Of a stretch of 64,000 nt of DNA, positions 1 through 11,490 are shown in pieces (the first letter of the stretch is position 1; every line of letters starts with the position of its first letter). Under the pieces are notes generated by a model, which saw only the letters and a program-made list of their open reading frames with translations, was not told the origin of the DNA and ran no database searches. The translations under genes and the position numbers were made by a program. Source of the stretch: Symbiodinium kawagutii. Its lineage: Eukaryota > Sar > Dinophyceae > Suessiales > Symbiodiniaceae. The stretch lies in NCBI GenBank assembly GCA_009767595.1, contig VSDK01018725.1, positions 43,616-107,615 on the forward strand, read 5' to 3'.

Positions 1-65
1 AAGAGTGGGGAGGAACTCCGGATGATGTGTGGAGGTTACACTGTCAAACCCTCACTCGATTCCTG

Positions 66-310
66 TCAAATGTAGAACGTGTGCAATGTACATATACATA
101 ACAAAATAAGACTACATGGAATATCAAAAAGAGTGAGATAAAGACAGACATAGTATATACATATACATATATATATATATCGATTTATCAATATATACGT
201 ATATACAGTCATATCTATACATACATATATTATGTATATATATATATATTTATTTATGTAAATATACATATATATTTATTTATATATGCATATGTATGAA
301 AATATATTTG
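66..310. repeat. AT/TATAC microsatellite
   Basis: Degenerate (TA)n and TATACA repeats. The open frames across it are Tyr/Ile low-complexity shadows, not genes. Confidence 0.8.
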
Positions 311-873
311 TATATATACATATACATACAATTGTTTCAATAAGTCATACAATTTCACATGTGTTTTGTATCATCTCCACTTGGTCCCGTGAGCTTGGCA
401 GGTCCAGCGAGGACCCCGAGGCATCAGAGGACAAGAAAAAGCCGAGCTCAGCAGCGGTCGCACCAAAGAGGTCCTAGGATAGGCATAGAGCTGGTGACAT
501 GATGCCAGGGTTCTAGGGGTTATCCATGGTCAAGCCACCTTATGAATCCTGAATAGGCTAGGTTACCTACAGTAGCTGGTGGCCGTACACATCACCAGTT
601 GAGCCCTTTACAGTGGCGCAAGGTTGGAATAAGATATAGGGGTTACCCATGGTTACCCACCTTATGAATCCTTATGAGGCTCTTGGCCCTGGTGACATGC
701 CAGAGATCTAATCCCAATGGTACAGGCCAGGAAGATCCTGATCCAGAAGTTGACCTGTCATCCTGTGGATGGCCCGGCTTCCCCCCAGTTGAGGCGGATC
801 AATTTGCAACAATAATATTGCTGATGGAACCACTACTGAGGTTGGGATGGTTGCAGGTCAGATTGTCCATATG

Positions 874-976
874 GAGTGTTCTCAAAATAGGGGTGCTCCC
901 AAAAATGGGTGGTTTATTGATGAACAATGATTAATATGGGGTGATTTGGGGGGTCCCCTATTTTGAGAAACCACGA
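874..976. repeat. Family A TIR element
   Basis: Left arm GTTCTCAAAATAGGGGTG, right arm GGGTCCCCTATTTTGAGAAA. No coding capacity; the core holds GGTTTATTGATGAACAATGA. Confidence 0.7.
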
Positions 977-2025
977 TATATTAATGAGTCATGAGAACAT
1001 CATTTCTTTTGTTGTTGTTTTTGTCCCTATTGTGATTATTGTTTGCAAGTTATTCAGATTTCTGGTGTATTGAACATGCATATCATGCAAGTGTATGCAT
1101 GTGTTGTTCACAGCCAATGTCTTTTATCTTGATGTAAATCAATCGGCTTATGATTGTTTTTTTTCTTGTTTTGTCCAATTTTGTTTGATCGCATCATATA
1201 ATACCATGACATGCTGCAATGCTACGATAAATCAAACAATTTGACCACACCACCCATCAAACGCATACATATGTCTCATCTGAACGTATACATCCCTGTT
1301 GATGTGGCAACTTGTTTCACGCTTGATGCTTATATACGATGTGCGTATATGTGCATAGTTTGTTTTTGGCAATTGCGCAGATATTGAGGATCATGAAAGC
1401 AATCTGGGGCTGGGTAAAATGTCACTAACAGTGAGCACTAGATGATGGTTAACATGCCAGCAGTCCTCAATGAAAATTTATCATTGTCATCATTCATCAT
1501 CAATCATCATGAGTAATCAGGATCATAATCATTATCATTCATTATCACTCATCATCATTCGTCACCATTTGTCATGTTTTTTCATCATTATTCATCATGC
1601 ATCATTATCAATCAATGGTATAATCACCAGAAATGACAAGCCATGATCGTTGTGTTTCATCAGCCCCTATCCTCCATTATGAAGCCGTTGGTACCATCAT
1701 GGCACCCCTCAAGATGCACAAGGTCTTTAATCCTTATCAGCGTACCCCAAGGTGATCAACTGTTTTGAAGTATACTCTGACGGTTAACCATTATCAAGCA
1801 CTACCATTCACCGTCAAGGGCTATCAACCATTTATCAATTACGTTGAACTATTTATCAAGGACTCGGAACCGATCACTCATGTTTCTTGAGCATTCATTC
1901 ACCATACATTTATGTGTTTCTTACTGATTGAGTGCCACTAGTCATTCACTACAAATAATGCTGAACCATCATCAACGATGATCAACAACTAATGAACCAC
2001 TGATAACCTATGATGAAGCATCATT
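977..2025. other. Non-coding stretch
   Basis: AT-rich DNA with many TCATCATT and TCAACCAT words (1480-1620, 1790-2010). No exon-like frame or inverted-repeat element seen. Confidence 0.5.
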
Positions 2026-2130
2026 CGGTGGTTTCTCAAGCCTAGGCCACCCCCCAGTTATCATCCTTTGTATATAACCACTTCTAGTAAGAAGCCAACC
2101 ATCTTAGTCAAAATATCTTCTATCATTGCT
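2026..2130. repeat. Family A element, decayed
   Basis: GGTGGTTTCTCAAGCC left arm and a family-like core (ATCATCCTTTGTATATAACC); the right arm is lost. Confidence 0.4.
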
Positions 2131-2199
2131 CATGTTCCCCTTGCTAATGACCATTGTTCACCCGTGTTAACCACTATAAACCAATGGTTGGTCAAAAAA

Positions 2200-2285
2200 T
2201 GGTTAACAACCTGCTATAGGTCAAACTGGTTCCCTATTAACAACCTGCTATGGTTAACAACCTGCTATGGTTAACAACCTGCCAA
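2200..2285. repeat. 17-bp tandem repeat
   Basis: GGTTAACAACCTGCTAT occurs about four times with one spaced copy. Confidence 0.7.
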
Positions 2286-2773
2286 TTGGTCTATAAAAAC
2301 CATTTAAATCTAACTGGTTCGCTTGCTAATAAACCCACCATTTTGAAGGTCGCTCCCGTGAAGAGAAACCTGCCATGTCTCAGCCTCAGCCATCGCCCCC
2401 ACGCAGGCCCGGGCGGGCGCCTACCAATGCGCCAGCGGTTTCCTCGCCGCAGGAGCGGCGGTGATGGTTGAGAGGTTGCTGGTTTCAGGGGAGGTGAGGG
2501 GTTGGTTGCTTGGCGATTGGTAGATGTAGGGGTTACTGGGTGGGTTACAGATATGAACTTAGCTTAACTTAGCTTTTTGGGGGATTGATTTACCATATAG
2601 CCAGTAAAAGTTAGACTTTTAGCAACGGATCTAACAGCCACCAAGATTATATAAGGGTTAAAAATTGTGAGTATAGAAGGTGGGTTCCAGCTATAGGCTA
2701 GCATTTGGAGGTTGTAATTTACTGATAACCACTGAGACTGGGTAGTAGTAGGGGATGATAGCCAGGAATGTTT

Positions 2774-2880
2774 AAACAACTGCTGGTTGGTCGTTTTGAA
2801 CTTTATTTTTTTCCAGCAATGTGGGACAGTTGGATTATAAACTTATATGTTTCGGCATGGCTTAGAACCACCAACCAATT
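2774..2880. repeat. Family B element, diverged
   Basis: CTGCTGGTTGGTCGTTTTGAA at left is cut here to the shared core CTGGTTGGTCGTTTTGAA; right arm GAACCACCAACCAA. Inner sequence weakly related to other copies. Confidence 0.5.
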
Positions 2881-3783
2881 TAATCTTGAGGCAATGGCAT
2901 TGGCTAGTGACAATGGTAACGGTTGGTTAGTGATTGGTCCTCATGATAATGGGTTGTCTGAGTGGTACCAAAATTTGTAGATCTGTTTGTGCTACAGGAG
3001 TTTTAGGCAACAACTGCCAAGGCATTGTTTGAGCAAGTGACACAGTTTGGTTAACCCACTGATGGTAAATGGTGATGGTGTATATACGCTTGTGCGAATG
3101 GTTGGGTAACCCGTGAGACTGGCGGTATGACCATAGACCTTGGTACGGATCAACGACAGCATGAATAATTGTTACCCGTGCTAGTGACTATCAATGACAA
3201 AGAAATGTGTAAACAGAAACATCTCTGGCAGGAACTATTTCTACAACATTTTCTCTTGGTTCTCGTAAAGCCAGGACGACTAAATTTCCATGTGATTTTT
3301 GTTGTTTTGGAACTCAACTAGCCAATGGAGTGGCTCATAGAAAAAAGATCGACCAACAATTTGATAGTGCGCAAAATATTGACCAACAATGGCAGAGGCT
3401 CCAGCCAAATTATCAAGGTGGTACGTGTCTTTGGTTGGTTTTATCATGTGGTATCGTATATTCTATGATTTCCATGATGATCATTGTATTGATAAACCAC
3501 AGCCACATTTGATCACAAATCACCAGCTATTCAGCCGGTTAAACTGGTTGTGGTGCACTAGGAGGTGCATGACCGTTTGCCTCGATGGTCATCAGATAAT
3601 CAGTCGGTTTATCCATGTAACAACCCAGCATCCGCTTTGGCCGCTGCACCAGCGTGTGCACAATACCCTTCAGTTTCGAAGCCCTACCCAAGAAGTATAC
3701 AGTAGCCAAGAATGTTGAAAATTGTACTGCTCAAAGTCAACCACATTCAATCACCATGTTTGCTGATGAAGGGTTACCTTACA
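2881..3783. other. Non-coding stretch
   Basis: TGG/TTGG-rich DNA. Only short open frames with poor composition; no feature supported. Confidence 0.4.
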
Positions 3784-3965
3784 CGCGAAAAAGCCTCAAA
3801 GCGGCGTACGCCGCGTACGCCGCGTCTGGCCAACCGTGACCCATGTTGCCAGTCCAACGGATCCAGTGGCAGTGGTCCGTCCGGAATCCCGCGAATCCAA
3901 GGGACCCGCGGTGGCAGCCCTGTGGGTGTGAAGAATTCACCACGGAGAACGAGAGCCTTAACATG
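3784..3965. other. GC-rich island with GTACGCC repeats
   Basis: Both strands are open here and neither translation is convincing (Arg/Pro/Gly-rich). A palindromic CGGCGTACGCCGCGTACGCC stretch lies at about 3801-3820. May be an exon or a CpG-rich remnant. Confidence 0.3.
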
Positions 3966-5079
3966 ATGAGATATGATGACCGGTGCTAAGATGTGTCTAC
4001 CATCATTATGATTATAGAACCTTTGTTCTATTGATTTCAGGCACTCATTATTGATACTGTAACGTTCATTAATTGATAAGAAACAACCAGAGTGAACTGG
4101 TAAACCAGTTTGAACCCATACCATGTTACAAACCATCATTCACCCTAATTATCCAACATCAAAAACAATCAAGAATTGGCTTCACCCTCATTATCCAATA
4201 TCAAAAAGCATCAATAACCAGCAATTTTCACCAGTTGGCTGATATCTTTCATGACTTATCAGCTGGAAGTAGTATGAAGTAGTCGGATCACCTGTTTAGA
4301 TCATTGAAGCTTGGCTATGACTAAGCTCATGACTCATTACCGTAATCTGACATGGCAATGGACAATCCACCATTTCCAAAGGAAAACCTCGGGAAATCAT
4401 CCATTTAATCCACCATGTTTACAGGAAAACCCAGGGAAATCATCCGTTTATGGATGTTTATGTTGCAGTTTCCATTGCCATCTTAGATCACAAGGAGGGT
4501 ACCGTCCACGATTCACATGGGCCTCGGGCCCGGTCCGAGGCAAAAACAAAACAGTGGCAGGTCTAGTGCCTCGAGTACTTCAGTAGGAGCCGCGTCAACC
4601 CAGCTGGCTTCGGGAGGCCAAGCCTGACAGTTTCAGGGAAAGGAGTCGGTTCACCATGGGCTAAACATAGGAGAGGTTAATGATCAAGATGCTTAGGGTG
4701 GATCTGTGCAATTTGACGGTTGCTTAGGGTGAATATGTTAAAGATTGATGGTTGCTGAGGTGAATGTGTGAAAACTGGTGGTTGCTGATGGCTATAGATA
4801 TTTGCGTTCGTATCGTGGTGGATCAGCATGGCAAGCATGATTGATAATCGGAACCGTATGATTATTTAATTGTAGCTTCATCATAATTGTGTGAACAGAG
4901 AAGATGGATGAGTTTACATTGTGGAGCCGATCAGGTTTACGGATGAATAGATCTATGATACTGGTGATCAGAGAAACATGGCTAAGCATCGGTTAAGCAT
5001 TAGTCAGCCATCTTTGAACCAACCACTGACCATTGATGTTTCTGACCATTATTGGTCAACCGTCAATGATGTTGAGCAA
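3966..5079. other. Non-coding stretch
   Basis: Holds a short duplicated word pair (CACCCTAATTATCCAACATC and its near copy at 4181-4205) and GGTTGCT repeats at 4715-4790. No exon supported. Confidence 0.4.
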
Positions 5080-5425
5080 TGCTGTTAGTGACGGATCAAC
5101 GATCTCCAGGACAAGGATCCGTGGTGCGAAGCTCAGTTGGGGGGGTAGTCCCAGCACCCAGGGGATTGAGCTACGCTCTTGGGACCATTTTCCACTTTTG
5201 GTGCTTGCCAAAGATCGAAAGACGTTGATCATGAGAGTTGCCGAGCCTGGCCAAGCCTTCTGAGTCCACTGTTTTTCTACGCTTTGCGCCGATAAGATGC
5301 GATAGGCTTTGCGATCTGTGGCCCAGGCCAGTTCGCCCACCGTTTCTTCACCTTCGGATTGGCTGCATGGTTGGGGCCCAGCTGTGGGAAGTTGTACCCA
5401 GGTGCCTCCCATGAGCATCAAAGAG
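5080..5425 (-). CDS. GC-rich minus-strand exon-like frame
   Basis: The minus frame includes QSEGEETVGELAWATDRKAY then RILSAQSVEKQWTQKAWPGS and INVFRSLASTKSGKWSQERS. It forms the inner part of a 158-codon open frame whose first third is AT microsatellite. The inner part is coding-like. No family recognised. Confidence 0.3.
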
Positions 5426-6793
5426 AATATGCAGCAGATAGTGAGACTTGATACATGCGTATGCAAAATTGCATATATGTAAATATGATAATTATACATA
5501 TTTATATTTATATTTATATTATATATATACACGGTTCGGTTGTAGCCCAGTGAAGGGTAATGATGGCGGCATTGTATTCATTTGATGTTTGTACAGTGGT
5601 GGTTGATTTTGTTTTAACCAGGTCGTGTGATGAAAAATAAAGATAATGTAAGCAATATGATGAAATGAAAGTGGTGCAGATGAATTGAGATATCCTCCCA
5701 AATGGATCCAAATGGTTGCACTCCCTATTTTTTGGGTGCGCGGACAGACCCACGCATGCAATCGCATGCACGTGTATGAATATACACTATTTAGTTATAT
5801 AAGATAAATTGATCTACAGCCATACATGTGTGTGGTTGTTTCAATATGAGTATGTATTATGTTTCCACGGACAACTTCATGTTGCGATATAAAAACTGTG
5901 ATTCCATTGATTAATGATGATTGATGATGATCAATGACAAGTGGCTGAGTAATCTTAATTACATACTTTCAGTTCACGATCTGCCTGTCCAAAACCCTTC
6001 GCAGCAGCGAGGCTTTGCGGACTTTTTCCAACCCAGGTGGCCTTTTTTCGGCTGTGAATGGTGGGAATCTGTGGCGCGGTCCCGGGCGGGGCTTGGCCCA
6101 AAGTGACCCGGCTACCCTAGGATGATCGAGCATCGGATCAATAGCTTAGTGCCATAGGCAATCCCAAGAGAAATGGCATGACCAAGGTCCGGGATAAATT
6201 GGATATAGCATCATGTCCCAACAAAAACCTATCATTGGCTTTGCGGACCTATGCCTGATGTTCTTATTGGTTGCTGACACTTATTCCGAGCTATCACTAT
6301 AGTGTTTAAAAAGGACTGGACCATGGTTATATTGTTGTTTCATGATACCTGGGGACAATCGAGTAGTAACTGCTTGTGATGACTGTCGGAGGCAATCTTA
6401 CCAATATTTGTGTTTTTTCTAGAGCAATTGGAACGCAAATGTGACGCTTCTATCCTATTGTCCATTTGCCAAGCCTTGGGAACCATTTATCAACCATTTA
6501 TCAACCATAGAGCATTGTAATCACATGTGTTAGTGCCATGCGCTGCAGACATAGGCCGTGTTACAGCTAGCTGTGGTTTAGGTGTGCGTACAAGGCGACC
6601 TGGTCTTTCTTCGGTCACCTAGTTGCCATCATTAAGCCATGGCTTTTTCTATGTCGCTGAGCCATGGGATGGTCATGAAAATGAGATTGGGAATGAATTA
6701 CAAATTTTATTTATTTATATATATATATATGTATATACATTTATACTTATAAATATCTATATATATATATATTTATATATATATATATAAATA
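5426..6793. other. Non-coding stretch with AT microsatellites
   Basis: (TA)n-like tracts at 5490-5530 and 6705-6790. A small GC-rich patch at 6000-6110 has an open frame but no convincing coding signal. Confidence 0.4.
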
Positions 6794-6898
6794 TGGGTGT
6801 TTCCTAAAATGGGGGTACCCTCCAACATGGTTGGTTATGTACTATAAATGGTTGATAGTGGATGATTTGGGGGTGCCCCTATTCTAGGAAACCGCCAT
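6794..6898. repeat. Family A element inside an AT microsatellite
   Basis: GGGTGTTTCCTAAAATGGGG left arm and CCCCTATTCTAGGAAACCGC right arm, flanked on both sides by (TA)n, consistent with insertion at TA. Confidence 0.7.
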
Positions 6899-7901
6899 AT
6901 ATATATATATATATAGCCATGATGACGAATCCTACTGGGAAATGACCAGCACAGCAGTATTGCTATGTTGACCATGGCTGATGCTCAGCAGTGCAGGCAG
7001 TTGTGACGCGCAAGCCAGCAGTACACAGGGCGCTGTTCCTTGAGGTATCTTAAGAGAGCCATGGCACATCGCCAACAGCGCTACATGTACTCCTGTCTAG
7101 ATCAGATATACCATGGTGTGCTACACACACCAGTGGTGCTACCCTTGTGTACTTTGCTACCCTTGTATACTTTTAAAATGATGGTACCCCAAATGTAAAC
7201 CACCCCGGTAATGGCTGAAGGGAAGCATCAGATTTTTCGAGAGAGGGTTCCCGTCGACCTCAAAACATTCATGGAAGACCGACCGTTGGCTGCCTGTGAA
7301 GGTATCAGCAAACCATGGAGACACCATTTAACGTGGTTTTCGCAATGGGGAGACCGCCTAGGTATCATCTAGTTTATAAACCATTTACTATAGTTATAAA
7401 ATGTAATAAACCAACCATTTTTTTGCGTCCCGTGTTTGAGACAACTCCTCATTTCTTGCAGATGTCCTTTGAATGGCCGAATGTCACGTCTAAGTTGGTG
7501 CTTTCCAAAAACTCAAGCCCATTGGCAGGCCATACCCTAAGCCATCAGCTGCTGGACCCTCAATGCTGAAGCAGGCTGTGGGAAGGTAGGAGGACTCCTC
7601 GTCCATGGACATGCCTTTCTGGGTATTTCTCACAATAGGGGACCCCAAAAATGACAGCTTTACACTCTGAAGACTACCTGATGTGCACATACAATGTGTA
7701 AATAAACACTCAGGAGCTACCAGGATTGGTAGTTGCCCAAATTGAAGATGGATGCACTAAGGATCAATTTCCCCAACACCATTATTTGTGTTTGGGTTCT
7801 TCCACTGGGATTGACTTGCACGTAGATGTGATGACCATGTGTCATGCCATCTACATCCAGTGGCTGATTCATGCTAGGGTTACGCAGACGAGGACGAGGA
7901 T

Positions 7902-7952
7902 CATGATGATGATGATGATGATGAGGAGGAGGAGGAGGAGGAATACTACTAA
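7902..7952. repeat. GAT then GAG microsatellite
   Basis: (ATG)n followed by (AGG)n, about 50 bases. Confidence 0.8.
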
Positions 7953-8887
7953 TTATTCACAATTAGACTTCATCGCAGGGTAACCTCTCCGTGTTCATCC
8001 CACAGGTTGGATCAAGACACTCGCATGGTGCAGCCGATGACGCCTCAAGCAAGTGCTTTACCAAAACATTGGACCAGTTTTGATGGACATTTTGATGGAA
8101 ATGATTGGAAATGTGAGAAACCAAGCAGGAACCCCACTTTTGGGGACACCTCTCAAAATTCTGAGCACAAAGCCAACGTTACCATGAGTCAATAAATGCT
8201 AATAAACGTTACCTGAACATTGAAACGTTACCCCAACATTGTTACAATGATTCTTTTGGGATGCTATTTCAATGTTTTGTTACAATGAGCCAAAAGAATC
8301 ACTTCAAAAAACATACAGTACCTGAACAATAGCGTCAACAAATGCACATAATCATACGACACATTAAGATATACATACATGACGATTGACCATACCAAGG
8401 AACAACAAAGATACAGCTGATGCATGGAGTTTATTGAGAACACTGATACTCAAAACAACTGTCACCTATATGATAATATGAATCAAACTGATGCTTGATC
8501 ATACTCAACCATGACGATTGATCATATGAATCTAGCTGGCATACTCACCATACTCACCATAGTCACTTGGCATAGCTGCAACAAGCGGGTTTTTCAGTGA
8601 CAACGTCGCGTCGCCAGGCGTTGGGTCACCGTGGCGGTGTGGTGCGGGAGCGTGACGGCTTCGAGGTGGAGCCATGGATGATGGGAAGCTATGGATGGAA
8701 CGGTTGGGGTTGGGGTTGGGCAGTAGTGGTTAGTGATAGGTAGTCAGGTTAGAAGCCAGCTGAGCTAAGGGGGCCCACCTTGGGTAGTAATGGGTAGTGA
8801 TAGTAGTGGTTAGTGGTGAGTGGTTAGTCAGGAGCTGTTGATGCTCTTGAATGTTGAAGCGTTTGTTGGTTGGGGGCTGTTATAAGT

Positions 8888-8955
8888 ACCATAACTGGTA
8901 GTTACCCTGGTTATAAGCTAGCTTAGCTAACTAAGGGGGCCCACCCTGTAGTAAT
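8888..8955 (-). repeat. Family D element, partial
   Basis: Contains GGTTATAAGCTAGCTTAGCT and the terminal GGGGGCCCACCCTG. A shorter related end lies at 8758-8783. Confidence 0.5.
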
Positions 8956-9010
8956 GGGTAGTAGTGGTGAGTGATGCTTGACCATGATGACAATTAATGA
9001 TGGTTGATGA

Positions 9011-9119
9011 TGGTGGTTTCTCAATAGCTAGGGGTACTCCTCGTAAATCATCCTATTTCAATCATTGATAACTAGTAATAAACCTACCGTTTTGGGTACC
9101 CAATTTTAAGAAACCACCT
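9011..9119. repeat. Family A TIR element
   Basis: TGGTGGTTTCTCAATAGCTA left arm and CCAATTTTAAGAAACCACCT right arm, with the common ATCATCCTATTTCAATCATT core. Confidence 0.75.
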
Positions 9120-9924
9120 AACGGGTTGATTGATGGGTTATTGGTTGGTTGGTTAGGGATTGTAATGGCTATTGGTTTTGATGGGTAGTAATGGGTGGTA
9201 ATGGTTCGGGATTGTAGTGGTTATTGATCGATTGGTTAGTCATGGTTTATTCAGTAGTGGTTATTATATACTGGAGGTGGCAATGGCTAGTAATTAATTG
9301 ATTGGTGAGTCACTAATGGCTGGTAACAATCTTTTAACCATGAAGCAATCCCTATTTTGATTGATTAATTAAGGATTGTAATGTGTGATGGCAGTTTACA
9401 ATTGTAGACGATTAATGCTTTACAATGGCTCATGGTTTATCCCCTTGTTGTGGTAGTAATGGGTAGTAATGGTTACAGATTGTAATGGATAATTGGGGAT
9501 TTTGGTGATGGGATCACCCATACAAGGCTGTAATGGGTAGTAATTGGTTGATTGACGGGTGATTGGTGATGGTGGTGAATCACTATTGGCTAAAAAAAAT
9601 TTTTTCCTGGTTTGGCCACTGTAACGGGCTGTCAACCATTAAGTAATCCCAATCTTGATTTCTAACGGCCAGATGGCCAGCAAGGGCTTTACCATGATAA
9701 AGAATTATTACCCCTAGTCAATTGTGCTGAATATTGGACCATTCTAGGTAATTCTGCTGCATATTGGATAACTATAGGGATTTCTGAGTTGTTTACAGTA
9801 CCATGGTAAGCATAGGTACCATGCAGTCAAGAATTGCTAACAACGGCAAATGATGGTTGGTAGTAGGAAAGATCAACGACAACCAGCAAGCGTCAGGTTC
9901 CCTCAATGGTAGCTAAATTAGTAG
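9120..9924. other. Non-coding stretch
   Basis: TTGGTTGG and GGGTAGTAATGG word repeats throughout. No exon supported. Confidence 0.5.
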
Positions 9925-10037
9925 TGGGTCAATATTAATCAACCAATAATATAGGATAATCACCAACAATAATAGGGAAAACCATGGTCAATAGTGGGGA
10001 ACCAGGGGGACCAAGGGTTTTGACCCACAGCCATATC
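9925..10037 (-). repeat. Family C TIR element
   Basis: GTGGGTCAATATTAATCAAC at left, TTTTGACCCACAGCCATAT at right; it is the reverse orientation of the 47265-47384 copy. Confidence 0.75.
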
Positions 10038-10699
10038 ACTTATCGACAGCTCATTTGCGAGGCAGCTCCAGGAATGCAATAGTTGCTCTCCGGCAGTTCC
10101 TGTAACCACTATCTATTTTACCATGATCACTAGAGTTTTTCTTTCAATTCCTGTTGGGCATCCGCGGTCCGCCAGTGATATTGGATCATGTCACAATCCA
10201 AGTCCTTGCAGGTTCAGAAGATGGTACTGCTGAGGCACGTTCACTAACACACCTACGGCTGTGATAGGGGTTATATCCCACAGTCAGTATAGGGTTGCTT
10301 GACATCACAGATCGTTGGTGATGTCATTGACAGTCTTTATTTTCTCCAATGAATGGTTGGGATGGTTGGTTGATTGACTTGCTTATATTTTTCCAAAGGT
10401 GTTGAAAGCACCAGCAGATATATTACTTTTTTTCCGTTATGTTCAGCATTGTTATCGTTATTTCACCTTCAGTACTCATGTCATTACACGGAAACATCAA
10501 ACATGTCGGTAGCGGATCTCCCAGATAGATACTCTTTTCTTAGCATTGCAAGCCATTATTAACTACTGTTTCTATTAACCATTAGTTAACCACTATCAAC
10601 CACTATTAATTAACCACTTTTGATTATCCACTATTCGGAAACCATTTTCAACATTTTTCAACCACCATTATATTGGGGCAGTCAAACAAGCGGTGGCTG
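10038..10699. other. Non-coding stretch
   Basis: No element or convincing exon; several short open frames only. Confidence 0.4.
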
Positions 10700-10904
10700 T
10701 GCTTCCTCTCCCTTTGATCTCACCACGAAGCCATCGTGGCAGGGCTTTTACGGGGTGGAGCGTCCCGAACGCGAACGACCTTCCGGTGCCAAAACCGCCC
10801 GAGGTCGTAAGGCGATCAGGGCGACCACGGTAGGTCGTAAGGGATGGTCGATAGCACTCTTACCATGGTGGATAGCACTGCTTAGGGATGTGATAGGGCG
10901 CTAA
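10700..10904 (+). CDS. GC-rich exon-like island
   Basis: The frame reads GVERPERERPSGAKTARGRK then AIRATTVGRKGWSIALLPWW. Contains two copies of a GGTCGTAAGG motif. Arg/Lys-rich; either a basic exon or a GC-rich repeat. Not recognised. Confidence 0.2.
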
Positions 10905-11376
10905 TGACCCACTATTCACATCTATTTAGCGTGAATAGCCCACCATAAGTATTATTCAACATCTATTTACCAGGATTCGATCCCAGGGAACCAAACCCAA
11001 TTGGACATGATATAGTGGATACCTGCTTTCCAGCCAGAACTCATGTCACAGGTTGGAAGTCAACACCGGGGCACCATCTATGAACCAATTCTGCTGCTGT
11101 TTTGGCGAGAACAACCTGGCTCACGGGTTCAAGTCTAGAGGCTAATTTTGGTTGATTACCGCATTGCAAGTCTGGATGTTTGTCCCAAGCCAAGTCATGG
11201 CATCGTGTTTTTTCCTTTGGCTTGGAGGTTCAATGCAAAAACTCACCAACAAGTACAAGCATTGGGTGCATTTGTTTAATCTTTGCTTCTACATATACGA
11301 TCAGACCAGATAATCACCTTGCAGTCTTGACTTCCTCGGGATAATCATGTGGATGTGCTGAAATGTACGTCAATGC

Positions 11377-11490
11377 TGGTGGTTTCTCAAGTCATAGAGG
11401 AGCCTCGTTATCCAGTTTATTAAGCATTCATGGCATAAACCAATCATAACTTTGGGGTACTTGTACCCGCCCATTTTGAGAAACACCCAT
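11377..11490. repeat. Family A TIR element
   Basis: CTGGTGGTTTCTCAAGTCAT left arm and CCCATTTTGAGAAACACCCA right arm. Confidence 0.7.

Larger units (their letters stand above)
6899..9010. other. Non-coding stretch with half-copies of elements
   Basis: A family A half-copy at 7618-7660 (ATTTCTCACAATAGGGGACC), a GAT/GAG microsatellite at 7902-7952, and two family D right ends at 8758-8783 and 8918-8955. A GC-rich patch at 8590-8690 may be an exon but no frame stands out. Confidence 0.4.

Noticed and set aside
10960..11150. B-box-like words (GGTTCAAGTC; GGATCGAATCC on minus) as SINE or tRNA signals
   Set aside because: No paired A-box at the right spacing and no tail or target duplication visible.
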